64,000 bases of DNA from Chitinophagaceae bacterium DXS (lineage in GTDB: Bacteria; Bacteroidota; Bacteroidia; Chitinophagales; Chitinophagaceae), in the NCBI GenBank assembly GCA_030345135.1, contig CP128386.1, positions 1,324,621-1,388,620 of the forward strand, given 5' to 3'. Positions within the stretch are counted from its first letter, which is position 1. The number at the start of each line of letters is the position of its first letter. Below, piece after piece: positions 47,525-56,450 of this stretch. Made by a program: the position numbers and the translations under genes. The notes below the pieces were generated by a model. The model saw nothing but the letters and a program-made list of their open reading frames with translations, was not told the origin of the DNA and did not search any database.

Positions 47525-48310
47525 ATGGCTAAAGCGAAAAAGAAAGCTCAACCGGTTATTTTAATTACCAACGATGACGGAATTTCTTCACCTGGTATCA
47601 GAGCATTGATAGAAGCGGTAAAAGGGTTGGGTAAAGTTGTGGTAGTAGCACCGGACAAGCCTCAAAGCGGAATGGGACACGCAATAACAATAGGACAACC
47701 TTTGCGCCTGCACCCTATGCATATTTTTGAAGGCGTAGAAGCCTATCAGTGCAGCGGTACGCCGGTAGATTGTGTAAAGCTTGCTGTAGATAAAGTATTG
47801 CATCGCAAACCTGATATTTGTTTAAGTGGTGTAAACCATGGGCCGAACCACTCCATTAATGTCATCTATTCAGGCACAATGTCTGCAGCGCTTGAAGCGG
47901 CTATAGAAAGTATTCCGAGCATTGGTTTTAGCCTGATGGATTATAGTATTGAAGCTGACTTTACTGCAGCGCAAAAATATGCACGGATATTGGTTGAGCA
48001 GATATTGAATAAGCCGCTGGACAAACATTTATGCCTGAATGTAAATATTCCCGGCATACCTGAAAGCCTGATTAAAGGAATGAAGGTGTGTCGCCAGGCT
48101 TATGCAAAATATGAGGAAGAATTTGCCGAGAGAAAGGATCCCCGCGGGCATAATTACTATTGGCTTACGGGTGAATTTGTAAATTTTGACAAAGGAAAAG
48201 ATACCGATGTATGGGCGCTGAAAAATAACTACATAAGTGTAGTGCCCGTTCAGTTCGATCTTACCCATTATACCCTTAAAGCGAAACTTGAAAAAGTATT
48301 ACACAACTGA
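47525..48310 (+). CDS. surE: 5'/3'-nucleotidase SurE
   Basis: 261 residues. ILITNDDGISSPGIRAL holds the metal-binding DD pair, GHAITIGQPLR and YQCSGTPVDCVKLAV follow, then SGVNHGPNHSINVIYSGTMSAALEA with the metal-site Ser/Asn. It removes phosphate from nucleoside monophosphates. Its TGA overlaps the next gene's ATG by one base, so the two are translationally coupled. Confidence 0.96.
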   Translation: MAKAKKKAQPVILITNDDGISSPGIRALIEAVKGLGKVVVVAPDKPQSGMGHAITIGQPLRLHPMHIFEGVEAYQCSGTPVDCVKLAVDKVLHRKPDICLSGVNHGPNHSINVIYSGTMSAALEAAIESIPSIGFSLMDYSIEADFTAAQKYARILVEQILNKPLDKHLCLNVNIPGIPESLIKGMKVCRQAYAKYEEEFAERKDPRGHNYYWLTGEFVNFDKGKDTDVWALKNNYISVVPVQFDLTHYTLKAKLEKVLHN

Positions 48311-48603
48311 TGTTTAAAAAAGACAACCTGCTGTATGGCGTCATTCTCGGCTTATTTGCTCCCGTTGCCGGTATGATAGCCTTTTATTTCTGGAAGTTTA
48401 GTTCAGTAAGCTTCACAGATTTTATTAAGTTTCTTGGCATCGAGAAGAAGATCATTACCAGTATGGTAAGTGTATCCCTGTTCATGAATGCGGTGCTTTT
48501 TACTATTTATATTAATAGAAAGAAGGACAGCACGGCTAAGGGGATCTTTTATATCACTTGCGTATATGCGATTGCTACCCTCTTGCTGAAGCTCGTTTTT
48601 TAG
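48310..48603 (+). CDS. small membrane protein coupled to surE
   Basis: 97 residues with three predicted membrane helices (YGVILGLFAPVAGMIAFYFW; ITSMVSVSLFMNAVLFTIY; IFYITCVYAIATLLLKLVF). Start and stop overlap surE by one base. I do not know a function. In related genomes such a protein often sits between surE and lpxB; lpxB is not here. Confidence 0.75.
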   Translation: MFKKDNLLYGVILGLFAPVAGMIAFYFWKFSSVSFTDFIKFLGIEKKIITSMVSVSLFMNAVLFTIYINRKKDSTAKGIFYITCVYAIATLLLKLVF

Positions 48604-48812
48604 ACAATATTACCCCTGTTAGATGGCATCATGTTAAAATGCCGGAATTAATTGCGTTTGCAGAAGTAGCCAGCATTTTCAATAAATCTTTTCTTTGTTA
48701 CCAGGATTTAAGTTTATCCTGATCGTTCATACAGATAGAGTAATAAAAGCTATGTCGAAAATGGTCTGTATCGTTTGATCAGTTGGCATTATTCATTAAG
48801 TAAATTTTCCCG

Positions 48813-51062
48813 ATGAAAATTGTAAAATCATTTGCCTTTTTACTGCTGAGTTTTTTCACCTTATTCAATGTATATGCTCAAAAATATACACAGAATGTAG
48901 ATCCCTATATCGGATCGGGAAGACATGGCCACGTGTTTGTTGGTGCCAACGTGCCGTTCGGAGCAGTGCAGCTAGGGCCAAACAATATTTATAAAGGGTG
49001 GGACTGGTGTTCAGGTTATCACTATTCCGACAGTATTATCATCGGATTTTCTCACACGCATCTTAGCGGTACTGGCGGAGCTGATCTGGGCGATGTGCTG
49101 ATTATGCCGTATACAGGGAAGCAGCGTTTGCTTCGTGGCGAACAGAATGATTATAAGAAAGGATATGGTTCGCTTTTCTCTCATAAAAACGAAACGGTAA
49201 AGCCTGGCTATTATGCAGTGAAGCTGGATGATTCAGGCATCAAAGCTGAATTAACGGCCACAGAGCGTGTAGGTTTCCACAGATACATTTTTCCAAAGAA
49301 GGAAGAGGCTCATATTATTATTGATCTTAAAGAAGGTATCGGTGACAGGGCGACAACAACTTTTATTGAGCAGGTTGATGCATATACTTTTAAAGGATAC
49401 CGTTTCTCAAAAGGCTGGGCACGAGATCAACGTTTATATTTTGCCATCCGGTCTTCTGTTGCGATCAATGATTTTAAAGTGTTTAACAATGATACATTGC
49501 TGACTGGAAAAAGCGATAGCGGGCATGCGATAAAAGGTTTGATCAGCTTTGCAAAAGCTCCGTCGAAAGTGCAATTGAAAGTTGGTATTTCTCCGGTTAG
49601 TGCAGACAATGCACTTGCAAATATTAATGCAGAAGTGCCGGGATGGGATTTTGATGCAATTGTTAAACAGGCAGATGAAAAATGGAACAAAGAGTTGTCA
49701 AAAATAAACGTGCAGACAAATAATGAAACTGACAAGAAGATCTTTTATACTGCTCTCTATCATACAATGATCAACCCTTCTCTATTTAATGATCATAACA
49801 AAGATTACCGCGGTACTGATAAGAAAGAATATGCTGCGGCATCTTTTGATAATTACACCGTATTTTCTTTGTGGGATACCTATCGCGCAACGCATCCACT
49901 GTTCAACCTGGTGCAACCTGAAAGAGCAGGGAATATGATTGCGACAATGCTGGCAATTTACCAACAACAAGGCAGATTGCCCATCTGGCACCTGGCAGGA
50001 TGTGAAACACAATTAATGCCCGGAATAAGCGGAGTGCAGGTTGTTGCCGAAGCCTATCTCAAAGGCATTAAAGGCTTTGATACTGCGCTGGCATGGGAAG
50101 CGGTAAAGGCTTCTACAACAAGAGATGAATTAGGACTGAAGTATCAAAAGTCTTTACAGTATATTCCATGCAATAAAGTGGAGGAAGCTGTAGCAAAAGC
50201 GATGGAATATTCTATCAGTGATGGAAGTGTGGCATTGATGGCAGCTCGCATGGGTAAAACAGATGACGCAGCATATTATGCAAAACGATCTATGAATTAC
50301 AGGCTATATTATGATTCTGTTACAAAGTTCTTTCGTGGTAAAAGAGATGACGGAAGCTGGAACCCTGTTTTCAATCCTGTTAAATCATCTCATCCTTACA
50401 TTGACGATTTAAGCGAAGGCAATCACTGGCAGTATCTGTGGTTGGTTCCCCAGGATGTTAATGGTCTGATCCACGTGCTGGGAGGTGAGGAGGCTTTCAT
50501 CAAAAGACTTGATTCATTATTTGTCATACAGGCTGAATATGATCCAAAAGCGCCGCCAGATATTGAGGGCATGATTGGTCAGTATGCCCATGGTAATGAA
50601 CCAGGACATCACACAACCTATTTGTATGCTTTTGCCGGCCAACAATGGAAGACGGCTGAAAAAGTAAGGCAAATCCTTAAAACCATGTATCATGATCAGC
50701 CGGACGGAGTCAGTGGTAATGAAGACTGCGGACAGATGTCTGCGTGGTACGTATTTTCCTCACTTGGTTTTTACCCTGTATTTCCTGCAAACGGAAACTA
50801 CGTAATAGGTAGTCCGTTATTTAACGAAGCAAGCATTGACGTCGCAGGTGGAAAATTTGTAGTTGAAGCTGTTAACAATACTCCCGAAAACAAATATGTG
50901 CAGCGTATAGAACTGAATGGCAAGCCATACACAAAGTCCTTTATCAGTCATGAGGATATTATAAAAGGTGGAAAGATGCGCATCTTCATGGGAAGCAAAC
51001 CCGCCTACGACTTTGGCAAAGCCCCCGGGGATCGCCCGGTTTCGGCAGCTGAAAGACAATAA
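48813..51062 (+). CDS. GH92 family alpha-mannosidase
   Basis: 749 residues with a signal peptide (FAFLLLSFFTLFNVYAQ). GH92 signatures: NVDPYIGSGRHGHVFVGANVPFGAVQLGPNN near the start, SLWDTYRATHPLF, and the hallmark GNEDCGQMSAWYVFSSLGFYP with the catalytic glutamate. Calcium-dependent exo-alpha-mannosidase action on N-glycans or yeast mannan in the periplasm or on the surface is known for the family. Its stop runs into GTCAAAAGTCAAAATTC repeats. Confidence 0.94.
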   Translation: MKIVKSFAFLLLSFFTLFNVYAQKYTQNVDPYIGSGRHGHVFVGANVPFGAVQLGPNNIYKGWDWCSGYHYSDSIIIGFSHTHLSGTGGADLGDVLIMPYTGKQRLLRGEQNDYKKGYGSLFSHKNETVKPGYYAVKLDDSGIKAELTATERVGFHRYIFPKKEEAHIIIDLKEGIGDRATTTFIEQVDAYTFKGYRFSKGWARDQRLYFAIRSSVAINDFKVFNNDTLLTGKSDSGHAIKGLISFAKAPSKVQLKVGISPVSADNALANINAEVPGWDFDAIVKQADEKWNKELSKINVQTNNETDKKIFYTALYHTMINPSLFNDHNKDYRGTDKKEYAAASFDNYTVFSLWDTYRATHPLFNLVQPERAGNMIATMLAIYQQQGRLPIWHLAGCETQLMPGISGVQVVAEAYLKGIKGFDTALAWEAVKASTTRDELGLKYQKSLQYIPCNKVEEAVAKAMEYSISDGSVALMAARMGKTDDAAYYAKRSMNYRLYYDSVTKFFRGKRDDGSWNPVFNPVKSSHPYIDDLSEGNHWQYLWLVPQDVNGLIHVLGGEEAFIKRLDSLFVIQAEYDPKAPPDIEGMIGQYAHGNEPGHHTTYLYAFAGQQWKTAEKVRQILKTMYHDQPDGVSGNEDCGQMSAWYVFSSLGFYPVFPANGNYVIGSPLFNEASIDVAGGKFVVEAVNNTPENKYVQRIELNGKPYTKSFISHEDIIKGGKMRIFMGSKPAYDFGKAPGDRPVSAAERQ

Positions 51063-51066
51063 GGTT

Positions 51067-51287
51067 AAGTCAAAAGTCAAAATTCAAAAGTTAAAAACGC
51101 TGTTGCGGGTGTTGCTCATAAGTTTTAAAAACAAACCATAATTTAAATTTGATATAAACGCCAGGTAAGTGTAGTTGATACCAATCCTGTGTTCAATCCC
51201 ATCTTACCTGTCTTACCATCTTACGCGTCTTACGGTCTTACACGTCTTACGATCTTACGGTCTTACTATCTTACGGTCTTCTTTTGG
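51067..51287. repeat. CAAAAGT array and TCTTACGG array between GH92 and esterase genes
   Basis: 51067-51096: GTCAAAAGTCAAAATTCAAAAG, directly after the GH92 stop. 51203-51287: about ten TCTTACGG/TCTTACTA/TCTTACCA units of period 8, the complement of the array after the beta-barrel gene at 16911. The stretch between them holds nothing evident. Confidence 0.85.
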
Positions 51288-51342
51288 TCGATTGGCAAAT
51301 TTGAAATAGCTTAACGCTACCATTTATATTAATCAGCCAAAC

Positions 51343-52746
51343 ATGAAAAAAATCTTTACGATTGCGTTAAGCGCGATTGGCATTACGTCATCTTATGCCA
51401 ACATAAAGCTGCCGTCCGTTATCAGCAGCAACATGGTATTACAGCAGAAGTCAGCAGCAAAACTTTGGGGATGGTGCAGCCCCGGCGAGAAAATTTATAT
51501 TACCACTTCCTGGGATAATAAAACAGACTCAACCAAAGGCACCCGCGATGCTAACTGGCAATTAGCAATACAAACACCGGCGGCCGGAGGCCCCTTTACA
51601 ATCACCATTAAAGGAAGTAACACCATTACACTGGATAATGTGATGAGCGGAGAAGTATGGGTTTGCTCAGGTCAGTCCAACATGGAATGGGGATATCAGC
51701 AGGGACTTCAACAGGTGAAGGATGAATTACCCGCTTGCTACAATAAGAATATCCGGTTCTTCAATATTCCAAAAACAACTTCCCTTCATCCGCAGGACGA
51801 TTGCAATGCTAAATGGGAGATCTGTGATTCTAACAGTCTGAAATATTTTAGTGCCATTGGGTATTTCTTCGGCAAAAAATTAAATCAGGATATCAATGTG
51901 CCGGTTGGCCTTGTAAATAGCAACTGGGGTGGAACTCCCGCAGAAGTGTGGACCCCTGAAGAATTGGTGACAGGCAGTTCTTCGTTACAGACTGCGGCCA
52001 ATAAAATAAATCCTTCAGACTGGTGGCCCTACAAACCGGGATATACTTACAATGCGATGATCGCCCCGCTTGTTAATTTTCCCATTGCAGGTGCAATATG
52101 GTACCAGGGTGAAAGCAATACCGGAACAGCATCCACCTATTCTCAATTGTTCACTACAATGATAGATGGCTGGCGTAAAGCCTGGAACAAAGAGTTTCCG
52201 TTCTATTACGTTCAGATCGCGCCTTTCAAATACGGGGATAAAAATGTAGGTGCATTGTTACGTGAAGCGCAGGCTAACAGTATTACGCACAATAAAGTTG
52301 GGATGGTAGTTGTAACTGACCTTGTAGCTGATACCAACAACATTCATCCCATCGACAAAAAGAACGTGGCATTAAGACTTGCAAACTGGGCGCTTGCAGA
52401 AACTTATGCACAATCGGTAAATGGGTATAAAAGCCCGATGTTTAAATCGCTTAATGTTAATAATGGCAAGGCATTTGTGACGTTTCAGTATGCTGACAAT
52501 GGCCTGGTTTCAAAAGATAAAAAAATCACTGAATTGACGGTCGCGGGCGATGACAAAGTGTTTTATCCGGCAGAAGCAAAGATCGAAAACGGGCAATTGG
52601 TTGTGTGGAGTCCAAGTGTAAAAAATCCTGTAGCGGTACGTTATGGTTTTAGCAACACAGCAATGGGTAATTTATTTAGCAAAGATGGTTTGCCCGTTTG
52701 CCCGTTCCGCACTGATAGCTGGGATGTAGATACGTCACACAATTAA
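51343..52746 (+). CDS. sialate O-acetylesterase (SGNH hydrolase)
   Basis: 467 residues with signal peptide (LSAIGITSSYANIKLPS). The SGNH serine lies in CSGQSNMEWGY, the oxyanion/Asn block is SNWGGTPAEVWTP, GAIWYQGESNT follows, and the Asp-His pair is in DTNNIHPIDKKNV. It removes 9-O-acetyl groups from sialic acid or similar acetyl esters on glycans in the periplasm. It follows GH92 by 280 bp on the same strand, suggesting joint use on glycoprotein glycans. Confidence 0.92.
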   Translation: MKKIFTIALSAIGITSSYANIKLPSVISSNMVLQQKSAAKLWGWCSPGEKIYITTSWDNKTDSTKGTRDANWQLAIQTPAAGGPFTITIKGSNTITLDNVMSGEVWVCSGQSNMEWGYQQGLQQVKDELPACYNKNIRFFNIPKTTSLHPQDDCNAKWEICDSNSLKYFSAIGYFFGKKLNQDINVPVGLVNSNWGGTPAEVWTPEELVTGSSSLQTAANKINPSDWWPYKPGYTYNAMIAPLVNFPIAGAIWYQGESNTGTASTYSQLFTTMIDGWRKAWNKEFPFYYVQIAPFKYGDKNVGALLREAQANSITHNKVGMVVVTDLVADTNNIHPIDKKNVALRLANWALAETYAQSVNGYKSPMFKSLNVNNGKAFVTFQYADNGLVSKDKKITELTVAGDDKVFYPAEAKIENGQLVVWSPSVKNPVAVRYGFSNTAMGNLFSKDGLPVCPFRTDSWDVDTSHN

Positions 52747-52974
52747 ATCAAAGTTCATATTTGTTTGCAGGGAATTCCTGTGAACTTTTTTAGCAAAGCC
52801 CCACAACCGTTTGGCAAATGAAAACCGGTTGTTGGGTTTTCTTTTTTACCAAAGCACTGATAACTGTTTGAATTGATGTGCTTTATTAGTATATTTATAA
52901 CAATTAGTATAGTCACATAAGTTTTAGCAGAAAAGGGCTTTTATCGGTTTCCCGATTAAGAAAAATTATTCAAC

Positions 52975-53577
52975 ATGGTTGACAGGCTTCTACGTAATAT
53001 AACCGAAAGAGTTGAGCTCTCCCGCTATGAACAAGAGCTTTGCAAAACTTACTTCACGCACAAGAGGATACGCAAAAAGCACTATTTACTGCAACAGGGC
53101 GAGGTCTGCAAACACATGGCTTTCGTTCAGAAAGGCCTGCTTAGATCATACATAGTTAATGAAAAAGGTGGCGAACACATTATTCAGTTTGCGTTGGAGG
53201 GCTGGTGGATCTCTGACCTGTATAGTTTTTTAACGGGTGAAGTCTCTAACTATAACATAGATGCACTGGAAAATTCAGATCTTCTTTTGCTCAGTCGTAC
53301 TGCAGAAGAAGAAATGCTTTCACGTATCCCGAAACTTGAACGTTATCTCCGCCTGCTGATGCAGAATTCTTATATAGCAATGCAAAAAAGAATGGAGCGG
53401 ACATTGCGTTTATCGGCAGAAAAAAAATATGTTACTTTCGCCGACACCTACCCCGAGTTGATAAAACGTGTTCCTCAGCATATGATCGCTTCATATCTGG
53501 GAATAACTCCTGAAACACTCAGCCGCATTAGAAAACAGCTTTCACTGAAGGAAGGCGGGGTTGATTTAGATCAATAG
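52975..53577 (+). CDS. Crp/Fnr-family transcriptional regulator
   Basis: 200 residues: a cyclic-nucleotide-binding-like beta-roll (KKHYLLQQGEVCKHMAFVQKGLLRSYIV) and a C-terminal helix-turn-helix (PQHMIASYLGITPETLSRIRKQL). Residues for cAMP binding are not conserved, and no Fnr-type cysteine cluster is present, so the effector is unknown. The neighbour downstream is the dioxygenase gene, 135 bp away. Confidence 0.88.
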   Translation: MVDRLLRNITERVELSRYEQELCKTYFTHKRIRKKHYLLQQGEVCKHMAFVQKGLLRSYIVNEKGGEHIIQFALEGWWISDLYSFLTGEVSNYNIDALENSDLLLLSRTAEEEMLSRIPKLERYLRLLMQNSYIAMQKRMERTLRLSAEKKYVTFADTYPELIKRVPQHMIASYLGITPETLSRIRKQLSLKEGGVDLDQ

Positions 53578-53619
53578 TATTTATTGAACAATCTCAATAA
53601 TCGCTTCTCGGGCATGTTA

Positions 53620-53627
53620 TAACTTTG
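53620..53627 (+). promoter_or_regulatory. -7 box upstream of the dioxygenase gene
   Basis: TAACTTTG fits TAnnTTTG; no good -33 TTTG lies at the right distance. A GAGGAG ribosome site at about 53697-53703 precedes the ATG at 53713. Confidence 0.35.
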
Positions 53628-53712
53628 CATGCGCAAAAAGATTCTTTTGCTGGAATGTGCGATAATACACTAGCAGTAATAGTGATCCAGAAAAGAAAGA
53701 GGAGTTACGGAT

Positions 53713-54546
53713 ATGGCAAAACTGTCGTCTTTTAACCGGTTTATTTCAACCTTAAACAACCAGGGTTCTTTAATGCCGGTTTTGTTTATAGGTCATGGGT
53801 CTCCCATGAATGGTATAGAGGACAATATATTTAGCAACCAGTGGAAGGAGTTGGCAAAACAAATTCCCGTTCCTTCAGCAGTAATAGTGGTTTCAGCTCA
53901 TTGGCTTACTCACGGAACACATGTTACGGCAATGGAATTTCCCAAAACGATTCATGATTTTGGAGGATTTCCACAAGAGCTATTTGAAGTGCAATACCCG
54001 GCGCCGGGTAATCCGGAGCTGGCAAAAGAAACAGCAGGCCTGGTCCATTCTACAGAAGTTGGACTTAGCCATGAATGGGGATTGGATCACGGTACATGGA
54101 CAGTAGTGAGGCATATGTATCCGGAAGCAAACATTCCGGTATTACAATTGAGCATCGACTATTATAAACCACTCCAATATCATTATAATCTTGCGAAAGA
54201 ATTATATGATCTTAGAAAGAAAGGCGTACTGATTATCGGCAGCGGAAACATGGTTCATAACCTTCGCCTGGTGGCCTGGAACAAGATAAATGAACCGGAA
54301 TATGCATTCAACTGGGCAGATGAAATGAATGCATTATTTAAGAAGCATATCTCCGGAGGAAATCACGATATCCTGATCGATTATGAAAAGCTTGGGAATG
54401 CAGCGAAACTGGCTATACCAACGCCGGATCACTACCTGCCCCTGATCTATACGCTGGGTTTACAGAATGCAAATGATGATATAAGTTATTTTAATGATAA
54501 AGCAGTAGGTGGATCGCTAACGATGACCTCTGTAAAAATCGGCTAG
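53713..54546 (+). CDS. ygiD: 4,5-DOPA-dioxygenase-like extradiol ring-cleavage enzyme (YgiD/DODA)
   Basis: 277 residues. The LigB/DODA fold is marked by VLFIGHGSPMNGIEDN (zinc His), VVSAHWLTHGTHV (second zinc His), YPAPGNPELA, GLDHGTWTVVRHMYPEA and the final LIYTLGLQNANDD. YgiD of E. coli opens catechol-type rings such as DOPA; the true substrate here is unknown. A hairpin terminator follows within 100 bp. Confidence 0.9.
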   Translation: MAKLSSFNRFISTLNNQGSLMPVLFIGHGSPMNGIEDNIFSNQWKELAKQIPVPSAVIVVSAHWLTHGTHVTAMEFPKTIHDFGGFPQELFEVQYPAPGNPELAKETAGLVHSTEVGLSHEWGLDHGTWTVVRHMYPEANIPVLQLSIDYYKPLQYHYNLAKELYDLRKKGVLIIGSGNMVHNLRLVAWNKINEPEYAFNWADEMNALFKKHISGGNHDILIDYEKLGNAAKLAIPTPDHYLPLIYTLGLQNANDDISYFNDKAVGGSLTMTSVKIG

Positions 54547-54637
54547 ATTTTATTTACGGTTAAACTTATAAAGTTTAAAACGTTTTTATTTAATCCCCAA
54601 TGTCCGTTATTAATCACCGAACTATGAAAGGCTCAAG

Positions 54638-54663
54638 CCTGGTCCTCGCGGCCAGGTTTTTTT
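54638..54663 (+). terminator. terminator after the dioxygenase gene
   Basis: CCTGG pairs with CCAGG across a GC-rich loop that can extend the stem, followed by seven T. Confidence 0.7.
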
Positions 54664-54669
54664 ATTTGG

Positions 54670-55035
54670 AAACCACGGAGGCACGACGGCGGGACGAAAC
54701 ACAGAGATTTTGCCACAAAGACGCTAAGGCGCAAAGGAGCACAAATCGATTAAACCACGGAGGCACTGTGGCAGGGCGAAACACAAAGGATTTTTTGCCG
54801 CAAAGTCACGAAGGGCACAAAGTGCACAAAGGTTTGGCGAAGCTGGTTGGTTGCGTAATCAGTTTAAGCTTTAGGCTTTACGCTTTAAGCTGGCTTTTAA
54901 ACCACTAACACAAAGAGGCACAAAGGTTTGGCGATGCTGATTGGTTGGGTAATCAGTTTTAAGCTTTAGGCTTTACGCTTTAAGCTTTACGCTGGTCTTT
55001 CCACGCCGCGTCGCTGCTTCTCTGCGTTCTTTGCG
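54670..55035. repeat. CACAAAGACGC and AAGCTTTAGGC repeat block, running into the MFS gene
   Basis: 54672-54850 holds two diverged copies of ACCACGGAGGCAC...GGGCGAAACACA...GCCGCAAAG. A ~68-bp unit (CACAAAGGTTTGGCGA, GGTTGGTTGCGTAATCAGTT, then AAGCTTTAGGCTTTACGC) occurs at about 54825-54890 and again at 54917-54985. The last part (to 55035) overlaps the 3' end of the MFS transporter gene. No gene is credible in 54547-54986. Confidence 0.85.
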
Positions 55036-56201
55036 TGAAATGTCTTGTGTCGTTTCCCGGATGTATAGTAGACAACCATGGAGATTCCCATCAATAACAG
55101 GCAACCTGCACAAACTCCGGCCCAGCCGTACAGTTTCCACAGAAAAAGGCCGATTGCTGATCCACAGGCGGTGCCAATAAAGCTCATAGACATAAACACG
55201 GTGTTCAGCCTGTTCCTTGCTTCAGGAATCAGCGCGTATACTCTTGTTTGATTGGAAACGTGAACAGATTGCTGGCCAACATCAATTAGAATAATTCCGA
55301 TCACAAAGCCGATGACATTTTCGCGTGTAAGATAGAGTAAGATAAGGCTAATGGTCAGAATGAAGATGCCGATGCCTACTGTCTTTCTCGGACTTCCTTT
55401 GTCACCCAGCTTGCCAACTAATGGGGCCGCCATGGCTCCTGCGGCGCCAGCCAGTCCGAATAAGCCGATTTTCTCCGAAGTGAAATGGAATGGTTCATTT
55501 GAAAACAGCAATACCATTGTTGTCCAGAAAGCGCCGAATACTGCAAAACAGCACATGTTAATGGCCGTAGACTCGCGCAACAACGGTTGCGTTTTGATTA
55601 GTGTGAACAGTGAGCGCATCAAATGATGGTATTTACCGCTAAAAGCTGATTTGCTTGCGGGGAAACGTTTGTACATAAGCCCGAGTAAAGCTGTACAAAG
55701 TGCGGCTGCGATCCAGAACATGCTGCGCCAGCCTAACCATTTGCCGATGGCACCACTTAATGTTCGGGATAATAGGATACCTATCAGCAAACCACTCATG
55801 ACACTTCCAATGACTTTCCCACGTTGAGACGGCTCAGACAGAGTAGCTGAAAGGGGTAAGATTAATTGAGGAACAATTGACCCTGCACCCACAAGAAAAC
55901 AACAGATCTGCAAAATGTAAAAAGTAGGAGACAGGGCAACACCGATCAGGGCTAATATGCTTATAGCAGTGGTAACCAGGATCTGCTTTTTTCGCTCAAA
56001 CATATCTCCTAAGGGGACGAGCAAAAATAAACCTACGGCATAGCCTGCCTGGGTTAGCCATGTTGCACTGCCCGCAACGTTCTCCGGTATATTGAACTCT
56101 TTGGATATTAATACGATCAGCGGTTGGATGTAATATATGTTAGCAACAATAAGTCCTGTGCAAAATGCCATTAACAGGACATCCTTCTTACTTAAATGCA
56201 T
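54987..56201 (-). CDS. MFS transporter
   Basis: 404 residues, 12 membrane helices; the first loop motif PLGDMFERKKQ and second-half GKLGDKGSPRKTVG are MFS signatures. Probably a drug or metabolite exporter; the substrate is unknown. The last ~20 residues (RHKTFHAKNAEKQRRGVERPA) are encoded by the CGCAAAGAACGCAGAGAAG repeat family found in intergenic DNA, so the native C-terminus has probably been replaced or extended. A TAACTTTG -7 box lies only 5 bp before the ATG. Confidence 0.9.
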   Translation of the reverse strand: MHLSKKDVLLMAFCTGLIVANIYYIQPLIVLISKEFNIPENVAGSATWLTQAGYAVGLFLLVPLGDMFERKKQILVTTAISILALIGVALSPTFYILQICCFLVGAGSIVPQLILPLSATLSEPSQRGKVIGSVMSGLLIGILLSRTLSGAIGKWLGWRSMFWIAAALCTALLGLMYKRFPASKSAFSGKYHHLMRSLFTLIKTQPLLRESTAINMCCFAVFGAFWTTMVLLFSNEPFHFTSEKIGLFGLAGAAGAMAAPLVGKLGDKGSPRKTVGIGIFILTISLILLYLTRENVIGFVIGIILIDVGQQSVHVSNQTRVYALIPEARNRLNTVFMSMSFIGTACGSAIGLFLWKLYGWAGVCAGCLLLMGISMVVYYTSGKRHKTFHAKNAEKQRRGVERPA

Positions 56202-56205
56202 GGTG

Positions 56206-56213
56206 CAAAGTTA
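56206..56213 (-). promoter_or_regulatory. -7 box immediately before the MFS start codon
   Basis: On the minus strand TAACTTTG is followed by CACC and the ATG, leaving room for almost no leader. Either the mRNA is leaderless or translation starts further in. Confidence 0.4.
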
Positions 56214-56224
56214 GGGGAAGTGAG

Positions 56225-56450
56225 GAGGGAAAATTGAAAAATTGAGAATTGAAAATTGAAAATGCCCCCTGACAGCCGGGCAGGAAAAGTCAAAAGTCAA
56301 AAGTCAAAACGTGCCGTGCTGCTTTGACAATTCAATCAATTAACGTTGAATTAGTTAACCGGCTTTCCAAATCTTCACATTCGCATATTTGCACATTTAC
56401 TCACCCGCACATTTTTTGACTTTTGAATTTTGACTTTTGAATTATGCTAG
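56225..56450. repeat. ATTGAAA, CAAAAGT and GCGAATGT arrays between the MFS and aldo/keto reductase genes
   Basis: 56229-56265: AAATTGAAAAATTGAGAATTGAAAATTGAAAATG. 56287-56312: AAAAGTCAAAAGTCAAAAG. 56376-56446, minus strand: from the reductase stop TAG come ATTCAAAAGTCAAAATTC, then GTGCGGGTGAGTAAATGTGC and ATGCGAATGTG. Confidence 0.8.
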
